Positions 32,602 to 40,750 of a stretch of DNA of 47,296 nt are shown here, piece after piece. The notes under the pieces were generated by a model. The model saw only the letters and a program-made list of their open reading frames with translations, had not been told where the DNA came from and did not search any database. A program made the position numbers and the translations under genes. Origin of the DNA: Bacteroidales bacterium (GTDB taxonomy: Bacteria; Bacteroidota; Bacteroidia; Bacteroidales; FEN-979); NCBI GenBank assembly GCA_023229525.1, contig JALNZC010000031.1, positions 1-47,296 on the forward strand. Direction: 5' to 3'. The number at the start of each line of letters is the position of its first letter. The first letter of the stretch is position 1.

Positions 32602-35600
32602 ATGAAGCGTTTCATTTTCCTGACAGGAGTAATTTTGTCAATATTTTTTACCGGCAGTTCATTGGCCCAGCTTCAGGGACAAAATCCGGAATCTCCCAGG
32701 TACGATCTTTCGGTACAACCGGTGCTTTACACGGTCGGATACGCATATCTTGATGCGGAATGGCGTTGGGATTATGAAGAAACGATCAATGTGTTTTTGA
32801 AAAATACCCTCGACAACAATTTTCAGCTGTTCGAAAAATATAAACCCTATGTTTTTACTTTTTCCGGGGCCCGTCGTTATCAGATGATAAAAGAGTATTA
32901 TCCAGCCCGGTTTGAAAAACTGAAAAAACTGGTGGCCCAAGGTCGTTGGTTCGTCGGAGGTTCTTCGGTGAATGAATGTGATGTTAATATTTCTTCTCCC
33001 GAATCGGTGATTCGTCAGGTACTTTATGGAAACGGATATTTCCGCAGAGAATTTTCAAAGCAAAGCATCGATTTTTTATTGCCCGGCTGTTTTGGTTTTC
33101 AGGCTCATCTGCCTTCGGCGCTTGCACATGCAGGCATTAAAGGATTTTCAACCCGGAAACTCGTTTGGGGTTCCGCTGTTGCTATCCCTTTTAATATCGG
33201 AAACTGGACCGGTCCCGATGGTAAAGGTGTGGTGGCTGCACTCAATGCCACCGGTTATGGCGGAGAAGTTGAAAAACGGCTGGATACAGTGAAATACTGG
33301 GTCGACCGGGTAATGGAAAATGGAAAAAAATATGGTGTATTTGCCGACTATCGGTATTATTATGGTGTCGGTGATATGGGAGGTGCCCCTCGGGAAAATG
33401 ATGTGATCAATGCCGTGGCCAGTCTCAATAATCCCGACCGCCTGATCAATGTTTACCTATGCTCATCCGATCAGCTTTTCCGTGACCTTACCAACGATCA
33501 GAAAAAACAACTGCCTTCCTATAGCGGAGATTTGCTGCTGACCCGGCATTCAGCAGGTTCACTGACGTCACAGTCCGCCATGAAACGTTGGAACCGGAAG
33601 AATGAACAATTGGCGCTGGCAACCGAACCCCTGGCCGTTATGGCCGACTGGCTGGGCGGAATTGACTATCCACAAGGCCGTCTGAATAATGCGTGGTGGC
33701 TGGCGCTGGGAAGTCAGATGCACGATATCCTGTCCGGAACCTCCATTCCCAAAGCATACGAATATGCATGGAACGACGAAATCCTTGCCATGAACCAGTT
33801 TGCTGCCGGACTGGAAAGTTCGGCCGGGGTCGTGATCCGTGCCATGGATACCCGTGGAAAAGGAAAAACCCTGGTTGTTTACAACCCGCTTGCTATTGCA
33901 AGGAAAGATCTGGTAGAAGCGCATATTAACTATCCCGAAGGTGTCCCGGAATGGGTCAGGGTATTCGATGGAGACAACAATGAAATTCCGGTACAGATCA
34001 TCAATGCCGGCAAAAACAGGATAAAAATCATGTTCCTGGCCTCGCTTCCTTCGCTGGGATTGGCTTGCTACAACGTCGTAGCTTCTGGACAACCCGGCAG
34101 ATTCAGTACAGCATTATCAGCCGGAAACAACTTCCTGGAGAATGAATGGCTTAAAGTTTCCGTTAATACCGATGGGGACATCGCCAGTATCATCGATAAA
34201 AAAAACGGTCGTGAATTACTTTCAGCGCCCTCACAGCTTGTATTCCAGAAAGAACATCCCGAATACTGGCCGGCCTGGAATATGGACTGGAACGACCGGG
34301 AAAAACCACCATTCGGATACGTTCATGGACCTGCAACGATTGGCCTTGTGGAAAGCGGTCCGGTCAGGGCTGCCCTCAAGATCGAACGGACTGCTGAAAA
34401 TTCATCTTTCACACAATACATTATTCTGATCTCGGGCAAAGAACATGTTCAGGTGCACAATTTTATCGACTGGCAATCGCGGGGTGTCAGCCTTAAAGCT
34501 TCGTTCCCGCTTAAAGTTTCCAATCCGGTTGCTACGTATAATCTTGGACTGGGGACCATAGAACGTTCAACAAATAATAAAGAGAAATATGAAGTTCCCT
34601 CCCGTGAATGGTTTGATCTTACAGATAAATCGGGCAATTTCGGAGTGACTATTTTCGAAAACTGCAAGTTCGGGTCCGATAAACCTGACGATAAAACCCT
34701 CCGGCTCACCTTGCTTTATACCCCGACCACTAACTTTTACCACGATCAGGCTACCCAGGATTGGGGAAGCCACGAGATCATCTATGGAATCTACCCTCAT
34801 AAAGGAGATTGGCGTGCCGGACTCTCCGAATGGCAAGGACGTGGGCTGAATCAGCCGTTTAAAGCTTTCCTGGCGCCACAGCATCCGGGTTCCCTGGGTA
34901 AACGTTTCTCATTTGCACAGGTATCTGTTCCGCAGGTGGATCTCCGTACGCTCAAAAAATCCGAAGACGGGAAAAGTTATATCCTCCGCCTCCAGGAACT
35001 CACAGGAAAGGATTTTGCCAATGTTGAGATCAGCATGGCTGTAAAGATTACCGCTGTATGGGAAGTGGACGGACAGGAACAACGGATTGGCGATGCCACA
35101 TTGAAAAACGGGAAACTGCTGACCGACTTTACAAAATATGGCATCCGCAGTTTTGCCATCCAGCTTGAACCTCCGGTAGAAAAACTCATTCAGCCCTCCT
35201 GTCTCGAAATTCCGATTCCATTCGACCGGGACGTAGTGAGCAGCGACCGGAACAGGAAAGATGGCAGTTTCGATGGTCAAGGGATCAGCATTCCGGCGGA
35301 ACTTTTCCCGGAAACCCTCAATATCAATGGCATTTCTTTCAAATTGGGCAGAAAAGCAGATGGACAAAATAATGTCGTTTCCTGCAACGGACAGAAAATC
35401 CAATTCCCCAAAACCGGGAATTTCAACCGGGTCTATATTCTCGCTTCAGCCCTGACGGACACCAACGGGACCTTTAAAACCGGGAATACCAGGATTAATC
35501 TACGCATTCAGTCATATAACGGGAAGATCGGCCAGTTCGACAAACGCATCTGGGATAAAATTGGCCGTATCAAAGGCCTCGAAAAAGGATTCATCAAACG

Positions 35601-36453
35601 CGATGAAGTGGCTTGGTATGCTACACATCTGCATAAGGATACCCTGAATATTCCTTACCAGTATGGTTACATTTACATCTATGCAATTGACGTTACACCT
35701 GCTGCCGGATTCCTGCAACTTCCCGAGAATGATGCGATCAGAATTTTTGCTTTAACCGTAGCCGATAATCTTATTGACCAGGTACAACCGGCACAGGCGC
35801 TTTACGATGACTTTACCGATCGGTCTGTCATGGCCCTGAAACTCCCTAAAAGTTATGTGAATGAAACCATGCCCCCGGCAGCCGCGATAAAAGTAACCAG
35901 CAAAAGAAATCTTAGCGATCTGCCTGCAAAGCTGACCATGAAAGATTATGCTGATTTGCACCAACCCAATGGCGTCACGGTAAAATACTTTTTCTCCAGA
36001 ACCGATACGATATTCAAAACCCTGGAAAATGGAATGGATGTTCCGGCCATCATCGATGGTATGTATGATCTGCTTCCCGGCGATTCCCTGAAAGATATCT
36101 GGTCGGACAAGGGTGAAGGCCGCGTGTGGATGGATCTTCAGAAGGAAACAGAAATCGACAGTATCCATATCTTTACCGCTCAGGATACCCGGCGCGGACC
36201 ACAATCTTTTTCATTATGGGGAGCCTCAGGAGTCAAAAGTCCGTCAGTTAAAGATGATCCCAAAGCAGCCGGCTGGAATTTTATTTTATTGGCCAACCCT
36301 GCCGATATCCGCGGTAGTGCCAAAGCGCTCTATACCATCAAGGACTTTATCGATAAATCAAATCGTTTTCGTTATCTCATGTGGATCAGTGAAGATTCTC
36401 CTCATGGTCCATACTATTTCAGGGAGGTCGATATCTTTGAAAAACAACAGTGA
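32602..36453 (+). CDS. GH38 alpha-mannosidase homologue, probably catalytically dead
   Basis: A 1283-aa protein with a signal peptide (~1-22, GSSLAQ). The GH38 barrel covers ~40-400, followed by the family's central helical and beta domains (to ~830), and beta-sandwich and discoidin-like regions at the end (VWMDLQKETEIDSIHIF ~1175). In GH38 enzymes a zinc ion is bound by His and Asp of an H-L-D motif, by the nucleophile Asp and by a later His. Here the motif reads Y49-L-D51, and the LPDCFGF-type nucleophile segment reads LPGCFGF, with Gly162 (GGC) in place of Asp. Asp51 and His374 (QMHDIL) remain. The rest is intact and full length. It is therefore likely a non-hydrolytic, perhaps glycan-binding, protein. 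It is coupled to the downstream glycosyltransferase. Confidence 0.9.
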   Translation: MKRFIFLTGVILSIFFTGSSLAQLQGQNPESPRYDLSVQPVLYTVGYAYLDAEWRWDYEETINVFLKNTLDNNFQLFEKYKPYVFTFSGARRYQMIKEYYPARFEKLKKLVAQGRWFVGGSSVNECDVNISSPESVIRQVLYGNGYFRREFSKQSIDFLLPGCFGFQAHLPSALAHAGIKGFSTRKLVWGSAVAIPFNIGNWTGPDGKGVVAALNATGYGGEVEKRLDTVKYWVDRVMENGKKYGVFADYRYYYGVGDMGGAPRENDVINAVASLNNPDRLINVYLCSSDQLFRDLTNDQKKQLPSYSGDLLLTRHSAGSLTSQSAMKRWNRKNEQLALATEPLAVMADWLGGIDYPQGRLNNAWWLALGSQMHDILSGTSIPKAYEYAWNDEILAMNQFAAGLESSAGVVIRAMDTRGKGKTLVVYNPLAIARKDLVEAHINYPEGVPEWVRVFDGDNNEIPVQIINAGKNRIKIMFLASLPSLGLACYNVVASGQPGRFSTALSAGNNFLENEWLKVSVNTDGDIASIIDKKNGRELLSAPSQLVFQKEHPEYWPAWNMDWNDREKPPFGYVHGPATIGLVESGPVRAALKIERTAENSSFTQYIILISGKEHVQVHNFIDWQSRGVSLKASFPLKVSNPVATYNLGLGTIERSTNNKEKYEVPSREWFDLTDKSGNFGVTIFENCKFGSDKPDDKTLRLTLLYTPTTNFYHDQATQDWGSHEIIYGIYPHKGDWRAGLSEWQGRGLNQPFKAFLAPQHPGSLGKRFSFAQVSVPQVDLRTLKKSEDGKSYILRLQELTGKDFANVEISMAVKITAVWEVDGQEQRIGDATLKNGKLLTDFTKYGIRSFAIQLEPPVEKLIQPSCLEIPIPFDRDVVSSDRNRKDGSFDGQGISIPAELFPETLNINGISFKLGRKADGQNNVVSCNGQKIQFPKTGNFNRVYILASALTDTNGTFKTGNTRINLRIQSYNGKIGQFDKRIWDKIGRIKGLEKGFIKRDEVAWYATHLHKDTLNIPYQYGYIYIYAIDVTPAAGFLQLPENDAIRIFALTVADNLIDQVQPAQALYDDFTDRSVMALKLPKSYVNETMPPAAAIKVTSKRNLSDLPAKLTMKDYADLHQPNGVTVKYFFSRTDTIFKTLENGMDVPAIIDGMYDLLPGDSLKDIWSDKGEGRVWMDLQKETEIDSIHIFTAQDTRRGPQSFSLWGASGVKSPSVKDDPKAAGWNFILLANPADIRGSAKALYTIKDFIDKSNRFRYLMWISEDSPHGPYYFREVDIFEKQQ
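36421..36427 (+). promoter_or_regulatory. Shine-Dalgarno AGGGAGG deciding a TTG start
   Basis: AGGGAGG lies 9 nt upstream of the TTG at 36437 inside the last codons of the GH38 gene. It supports translational coupling of the two genes. Confidence 0.5.
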
Positions 36454-37633
36454 TCATAATGTAAAACGATGGGTCTGCAATATCCCCGAAACCGGTTGGC
36501 TGGTATTCATAATATTTGCCGGTGGTGCACTTTTCGCTTCCATACAATCACTTGCATTCGAATATTACTTTAATCCAGCCTCAGGCATTGTCCAGTCGAA
36601 TTACGGCAACTATACGATTTTCAAACAAGCGTGGCTCCACCTGATCAATGGTAAAGATCTCTATCTCGCTTATCCGCATGAGCAATTTGATTTGTTTAAG
36701 TACAGTCCTTCATTTGCCGTGTTCTTCAGCCTGTTCGCCTACCTTCCCGATACCATAGGGCTTCCACTGTGGTGCCTGTTGAATGCCTTCATCCTTTTTT
36801 TCTCTATCAAAAGTCTTCCGGAATTCAGTAACCGCAGGAAAAATCTCATCCTACTTTTTATTACCCTGGAATTAATAACCTCCCTGCAGAATTCCCAGAG
36901 CAATGCCCTGATGGCAGGTCTTCTCATCTTTTCCTTTGTCTTCCTTGAACGACGGAATTATCTTGTGGCAGCACTTTTATTGGTACTATCGGTATATATA
37001 AAATTGTTCGGAATAATAGCCCTGGTCCTTTTTATCTTTTATCCCGGGAAATGGAAACTGGTGCTCTATACCCTGTTTTGGGGATCGGTGATGTTTTGGC
37101 TTCCTTTGCCTTTTACAGGTTTTGACCAACTTAAATTTCTTTATATAAGTTGGGGGAAAATGTTATCGGCAGATTTTTCCGCTTCTCTCGGTTTTTCTGT
37201 GATGGGATGGCTTACTTCCTGGTTCCATCTCTATATTCCCAAGATGATTGTTGTGATAGCGGGGGCGCTCGCCGGTGTGATTCCATTGTTTTACCGGAAA
37301 CATTATTCCATGTATACATTTCGGTTATTCATGCTTGCCTCTTTGCTTATCTGGGTGATCATATTCAACCATAAAGCCGAATCACCCACATTCATCATTG
37401 CCATGAGTGGTGTGGCCATCTGGCTTTTCGCCCGCAAAATGTCCACTGTGAATCTTATTCTTGGGATCCTGGCGTTGCTTTTTACTTCTCTCTCTACTAC
37501 CGAGCTTTTTATGCCCTTCCGTGACATCGTGACGGAACCCTATGTTCTCAAAGCCGTCCCCTGCATTATCATCTGGGGTAAGATCATCTTTGATATGTCC
37601 ACCTTTTCAAATGAAACAAAACCCGGACGATAG
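36437..37633 (+). CDS. GT87-like (DUF2029) integral membrane glycosyltransferase
   Basis: A 398-aa protein with about ten hydrophobic segments (for example WLVFIIFAGGALFASI, LILLFITLELI, LVAALLLVLSVYIKLFGIIA). GT-C family features include an acidic residue in an early loop (NGKDLYLAYPHEQFDLFKYSP). GT87 members use polyprenyl-phosphate sugars, often mannose, in the envelope; the donor here is not readable. The chosen start is TTG at 36437, 8 nt after AGGGAGG (36421-36427), overlapping the end of the GH38 gene by 17 bp. No ATG lies near the first membrane segment. The open frame extends upstream inside GH38, but that is a shadow. Confidence 0.8.
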   Translation: MKNNSDHNVKRWVCNIPETGWLVFIIFAGGALFASIQSLAFEYYFNPASGIVQSNYGNYTIFKQAWLHLINGKDLYLAYPHEQFDLFKYSPSFAVFFSLFAYLPDTIGLPLWCLLNAFILFFSIKSLPEFSNRRKNLILLFITLELITSLQNSQSNALMAGLLIFSFVFLERRNYLVAALLLVLSVYIKLFGIIALVLFIFYPGKWKLVLYTLFWGSVMFWLPLPFTGFDQLKFLYISWGKMLSADFSASLGFSVMGWLTSWFHLYIPKMIVVIAGALAGVIPLFYRKHYSMYTFRLFMLASLLIWVIIFNHKAESPTFIIAMSGVAIWLFARKMSTVNLILGILALLFTSLSTTELFMPFRDIVTEPYVLKAVPCIIIWGKIIFDMSTFSNETKPGR

Positions 37634-37660
37634 TTCTGAAAGCTTGCGGGTATCCAATCC

Positions 37661-37871
37661 TAAGTCCGCTCCGAAAAGTAGCTTATGGTAAATCTACCCA
37701 TCCCCAGCCCCTCCCTGCCCACAGGGAGTGGAGCATCTCTGCTCCGGCAAAATACTGTATATCTTGTTATTGGGTATGGTGGCGCTTTTCCCCTCCCTTT
37801 TCAAGGGAGGGGTTGGGGGTGGGTAGATTGGCTGCAAACCTTTTTCGCAGACTTTTCGGGGCAGGCTCAAT
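37661..37871 (+). mobile_element. MITE-like palindromic element, copy C
   Basis: Same ~207-bp element as copies A and B, same orientation. Left end CCGCTCCGAAAAGTAG, right end ACTTTTCGGGGCAGGCTCAA, with small changes in both arms. It is 28 bp after the glycosyltransferase stop codon. Confidence 0.8.
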
Positions 37872-37964
37872 CATAAGATTACATTTTCAATCACCGCAAC
37901 CCCTGCTATTAGGAGAAGTGGCCGGGGATGAGGTGATTAAGTCTAAATTGTGAAGTGTTTTTTG
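37872..37964. other. Short spacer with a hairpin relic
   Basis: AATCACC-GCAA-CCCC and GGGGATGA-GGTGATT form an imperfect inverted repeat (about 37890-37940), like the relic at 3380-3410. Confidence 0.4.
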
Positions 37965-37972
37965 TACTTTTA
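37965..37972 (+). promoter_or_regulatory. Possible -7 element of the yceI-like gene (TACTTTTA)
   Basis: Seven of eight positions of TAnnTTTG, about 25 bp before the ATG. No good -33 box. Confidence 0.3.
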
Positions 37973-37997
37973 CATAAAATTTTAAACAGTTAATGAA

Positions 37998-38594
37998 ATG
38001 AAGATAGATATGAAAATTTTAGCTATCCTGACTTGGATACTGATGATCGGTTACCAGGGCTCGGCACAGACTAAATGGGCGATTGACAACGCGCATTCCG
38101 GCGTGAAATTTACGGTTTCACACCTTGTTATTTCAGAAGTGGAAGGTGGTTTCAGGAGCTTCACTGGAAACATGACTGCCACAAAGTCCGACTTTACCGA
38201 TGCCCAGATCGACTTTGCCGTTGATGTGAACAGCATCAATACCGATAATGAAATGCGGGATAAACACTTGAAATCAGACGATTTTTTCAACGCGGAAAAA
38301 TTTCCAAAGATGACTTTTAAAAGTGTGACATTTAAAGAGACCGGCGAAAAACAGTATGAACTGACTGGTGATCTGACTATCCGCGATGTTACAAAGAGAG
38401 TGAAATTCCAGGTGACATATGGGGGTTCGGTGAAAGATCCATATGGAAACTTGAAGGCTGGTTTTAAGGCAACGGCTGTTATCAACCGTCTGGATTACGG
38501 TTTGAAATGGAACGCCCTCACAGAAGCCGGTGGAGCTGTTGTTGGTACGGATGTAACCATCCTGATCAATGCGGAATTTGCACAGCAGAAATGA
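37998..38594 (+). CDS. YceI-family periplasmic protein
   Basis: A 198-aa protein with a signal peptide (MKILAILTWILMIGYQGSAQ, from M5; M1 at 37998 or M5 at 38010 could start). The rest is a single YceI lipocalin-like beta-barrel: KWAIDNAHSGVKFTVSHL, then GFRSFTGNM, and MRDKHLKSDDFFNAEKFPKM, near C-terminal YGLKWN. YceI barrels bind isoprenoid-type lipids such as polyprenyl chains in the periplasm. It is monocistronic here, with repeat arrays on both sides. Confidence 0.93.
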   Translation: MKIDMKILAILTWILMIGYQGSAQTKWAIDNAHSGVKFTVSHLVISEVEGGFRSFTGNMTATKSDFTDAQIDFAVDVNSINTDNEMRDKHLKSDDFFNAEKFPKMTFKSVTFKETGEKQYELTGDLTIRDVTKRVKFQVTYGGSVKDPYGNLKAGFKATAVINRLDYGLKWNALTEAGGAVVGTDVTILINAEFAQQK

Positions 38595-38674
38595 GGCAGG
38601 ATGAAAGGTCGCCGCACTCCCGATGAGGCTCACTGCGTTCGCGGATGCTGGATGCTGGATGCTGGATGAAAAAG
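38595..38674. repeat. GATGCTG 7-bp units and GAGGCTCACTGCGTTCGCG spacer
   Basis: After the yceI-like stop codon come a GCCGCACTCCCGATGAGGC stretch and three to four GATGCTG units (38644-38668). This is the 7-bp repeat family with a T in place of A. Confidence 0.75.
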
Positions 38675-39136
38675 TCATGATCTCAAAAGTTTAATGATTA
38701 TTATAATACCTGCTAATGCAAGGATAATCCAAACAAGTTTGATGAAAAGATCTCTTTTGGGTTCTGCTTTTACAAGTTTGATCCTTTCTATGGGGATTCG
38801 GAGCTGGCGGATGATGGTGTCGGCTTTGCATTTTCCCTTTACGTAGATGGTGTCGCGGATCCTGATGAGCGAAATCTCGAGCCGGTCTTTTTGAATGGCC
38901 GTCGTATCGGTAAGGCGGAATAGCGGAATGGCCGTATCGACTGTAACTTCAGGAAACTTTATGGTGTCATTTAACATCAAAGTATCCGCGATCTGTAACT
39001 CCGGATGATGCTCCACCAACCGTTGCAACCGGCGTTGAGGAGAACACGACGCTAAGAAAATCAGAGACAGGAAGCAAATTGACAATTGACAGTTTAAATT
39101 TGAAAATTTCCGGGTAATTAATTTGAGTGTTTTCAT
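38675..39136 (-). CDS. Small lipoprotein with C-terminal transmembrane helix (unimolecular-spanin-like)
   Basis: A 153-aa protein of no recognised named family. The N-terminus has a lipobox (LSLIFLASC, Cys31). Then comes a ~95-residue periplasmic region with many DT(I/L/V) strands (LNDTIKFPEVTVDTAIPLF; IRDTIYVKGKCKADTIIR). At the C-terminus is one membrane helix (LVWIILALAGIIIIIKLL) with a four-residue basic tail. A lipid anchor plus C-terminal TM is the layout of phage unimolecular spanins, and DTIYVKGKC-like proteins are familiar from Bacteroidota phage lysis regions. No endolysin is nearby. The first ~20 codons read through simple repeat sequence. Its ATG overlaps the stop of a 33-codon upstream frame (ATGA). 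Role is inferred. Confidence 0.6.
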   Translation of the reverse strand: MKTLKLITRKFSNLNCQLSICFLSLIFLASCSPQRRLQRLVEHHPELQIADTLMLNDTIKFPEVTVDTAIPLFRLTDTTAIQKDRLEISLIRIRDTIYVKGKCKADTIIRQLRIPIERIKLVKAEPKRDLFIKLVWIILALAGIIIIIKLLRS

Positions 39137-39234
39137 AGGTTCACTATTCGTTTTTCACTATTCACTATCCACTGCAGGCTCTGACCAAGTTCGTCAAGCG
39201 ATGCCAAAACCAGAATTTGATGTTGTGTTTTCAT
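39133..39234 (-). CDS. Possible 33-codon leader ORF coupled to the spanin-like gene
   Basis: ATG at about 39234, encoding MKTQHQILVLASLDELGQS and a repeat-derived end, with its TGA overlapping the next ATG. Very short and partly made of the TCACTATTC repeat, so it may not be a real gene. Confidence 0.25.
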   Translation of the reverse strand: MKTQHQILVLASLDELGQSLQWIVNSEKRIVNL

Positions 39235-39333
39235 GATGTTGATTTTTAAACGCTTATTCCCATTAATCAGAATTTTCTAAAAGAGGTAACACAGCAATGG
39301 ACGTTTTGACACTTTCTGCGCTTATTTGCATTC

Positions 39334-39454
39334 TGTATAATGGTTATTCAATGGTTGTTCAATGGTTGTTCAATGGTTGTTCAATGGTTGTATAAGGGTT
39401 GTTCAGTCGTTGTATAATGGGTGTATAATGGGTGTTCAATCGGAGTATAATAAG
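39334..39454 (+). repeat. Eleven units of an 11-bp tandem repeat
   Basis: Exactly 11 units in perfect register, consensus TGTTCAATGGT or TGTATAATGGT. Several units are identical (TGTTCAATGGT three times in a row). Not in a coding frame. Confidence 0.9.
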
Positions 39455-39463
39455 ATGACAGTC

Positions 39464-39510
39464 TCACTTCGTTCGCAGATCCTGGATGCTGGATGCTGGA
39501 TGCTGGATAA
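39464..39510 (+). repeat. GATGCTG 7-bp units
   Basis: CTCACTTCGTTCGCAGATCC leads into GATGCTG repeated three times, again the 7-bp family with its TTCGTTCGC-type head. Confidence 0.75.
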
Positions 39511-39542
39511 AAAATTTCCTTAACACTTGACACTTAACACTT

Positions 39543-39600
39543 AGAGTCTGTTTAAATTTCATTTTATCGTTCCAAAAACCATAAATTTTAAACAGTCTCT
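39543..39600. repeat. 58-bp inverted repeat with AGAGTCTGTTTAAATTT ends
   Basis: Left arm AGAGTCTGTTTAAATTT pairs with right arm AAATTTTAAACAGTCTCT around a ~23-nt loop. GAGWCTGTTTAAA resembles insertion-sequence ends in Bacteroidota, so this may be a minimal relic of one. Confidence 0.6.
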
Positions 39601-39642
39601 TAATCACTTGAACCATTCCTATTATAATAATTCACTTTCAAT

Positions 39643-39845
39643 ATGAAAACACAATTTATAACAGATGAAAAGGGAATAAAATTTCTATTGTAATTCCTTT
39701 GAAAGAATACAGTAGAATCCTTGAAAATTTAGAAGAACTTAACGATATCCGGTTATTCGATGAAGTGAAGGCTAGGAATGAAAAAAGTCTGCCTCTTGAG
39801 GAATATCTTAATCAGTTAATTCCTCTCACTGAATTAATTTTATAA
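39643..39845 (+). pseudogene. Orphan type II antitoxin-like gene, frameshifted
   Basis: Reads MKTQFITDEKGIK and then meets a stop. One more A in the run at 39678-39681 would continue as ISIVIPLKEYSRILENLEEL and RLFDEVKARNEKSLPLEEYL to the stop at 39845 (about 67 aa). This looks like the small Phd/YefM- or RelB-like antitoxins of Bacteroidota. No toxin gene follows. Inactivated and orphaned, or hit by a sequence error. Confidence 0.65.
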
Positions 39846-40059
39846 TATCGTTAGAAATTAAGCACTTAGATTGTCCAAATTTATCCCGTTCGTAGTATGG
39901 ATTGACGATCGACGATTAAATTATTAAACTCGTAAATCGTAATTCAATAACTTCATTCGTCAATCGTAATTCGTCCAATCGTAAATAACACCGGGTTCCC
40001 AGTACCTTAAAATAAGATTTAGCCTGTCTGTAAAAGATGGGTATTGGTTTCGAATTTAT

Positions 40060-40067
40060 TATCTTTA
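40060..40067 (+). promoter_or_regulatory. Possible -7 element of recX (TATCTTTA)
   Basis: Seven of eight TAnnTTTG positions, 26 bp before the recX ATG. Confidence 0.35.
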
Positions 40068-40092
40068 TAGTGGTGAATAATTATTCAACATT

Positions 40093-40602
40093 ATGAATCG
40101 TCGGTCCGTTAATCGTAATCTGCAAAATTCCCCGGGAACCGGTGCGGAAGGAAAACTACCGGTTGATTTTCTCGTAAAAATCGAAAGTTATTGTGCATTC
40201 AGGGAACGATATACGGGAGAAGTGATACAAAAGCTGAAGTCCTGGAAACTGCCTTCAGGAAAAATAAGCACGATCATGAAGCACCTCCGTGAAGCGGGTT
40301 TTATTGATGATGAGCGCTTTGCCCGTGCCTTCGTCAGGGGAAAATTCCGGAACAACAGATGGGGCCGGCAAAAGATCCGGTTTGAGCTGAAGGGCCGCCG
40401 GATCCCGGAAAAACTTATTGACCATGCCTTGAAAGAGATCGGTGAAGAAGAATACGAGCAAACCATCCATACCCTTATCCTGAAAAAGCAAAAAGAAATA
40501 AAAGCAGAAAAAACCCTAAATATCCGCGAAAAAATTATCAACTTTGTCACAGGGAAAGGATTCGAACTTGACCTGGTGTTACGAATGATGACTGAGGAAT
40601 GA
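40093..40602 (+). CDS. recX: Regulatory protein RecX
   Basis: RecX modulates RecA filament activity. The 169-aa protein has the family's repeated three-helix units: FRERYTGEVIQKLKSWKL, then KHLREAGFIDDERFARAFVRGKF and GRQKIRFELKGRRIPEKLIDHAL, with the signature D-D-E-R-F-A and the RR-I-P segments. The length is normal. No recA is nearby. The 7-bp repeat array starts five bases after its stop codon. Confidence 0.92.
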   Translation: MNRRSVNRNLQNSPGTGAEGKLPVDFLVKIESYCAFRERYTGEVIQKLKSWKLPSGKISTIMKHLREAGFIDDERFARAFVRGKFRNNRWGRQKIRFELKGRRIPEKLIDHALKEIGEEEYEQTIHTLILKKQKEIKAEKTLNIREKIINFVTGKGFELDLVLRMMTEE

Positions 40603-40605
40603 TAC

Positions 40606-40706
40606 AAGATTCAGGATACAGGATGAAAGGTCGCTTCGCTCCCGATGCAGGATGCAGGATGCAGGATTCTCCCCTCTCCTTGAGGAGAGGGGTCAGGGGG
40701 TGAGGT
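40606..40706 (+). repeat. 7-bp array with TCGCTTCGCTCCCGATG and a strong hairpin
   Basis: GATTCAG/GATACAG units, GGTCGCTTCGCTCCCGATG, three GATGCAG units, then CCCCTCTCCTTGAGGAGAGGGG (40676-40697), a 10-bp hairpin followed by TCAGGGGGTGAGGT. It sits between recX and the prfB promoter. Confidence 0.8.
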
Positions 40707-40716
40707 AAATACAGGA

Positions 40717-40724
40717 TAACTTTG
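40717..40724 (+). promoter_or_regulatory. -7 promoter element of prfB (TAACTTTG)
   Basis: Perfect TAnnTTTG, giving a ~20-nt leader before the ATG at 40751. Confidence 0.5.
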
Positions 40725-40750
40725 GAATATTAACTTAGAAAACATACAAT

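Larger units (their letters stand above)
39137..40092. other. ~950-bp region with repeats and gene relics, no intact gene
   Basis: It contains TCACTATTC simple repeats (39140-39170), the 11 x 11-bp array (39334-39454), GATGCTG units (39464-39510), a 58-bp inverted repeat (39543-39600), a broken antitoxin gene (39643-39845) and TCGTAAATCG/TCGTAATTCG repeats (39925-39985). It looks like an eroded accessory insertion. Confidence 0.6.

Noticed and set aside
36113..36436. N-terminal extension of the GT87-like protein
   Set aside because: It lies inside the GH38 gene in another frame and has no membrane or family features; the TTG at 36437 with an SD fits better.
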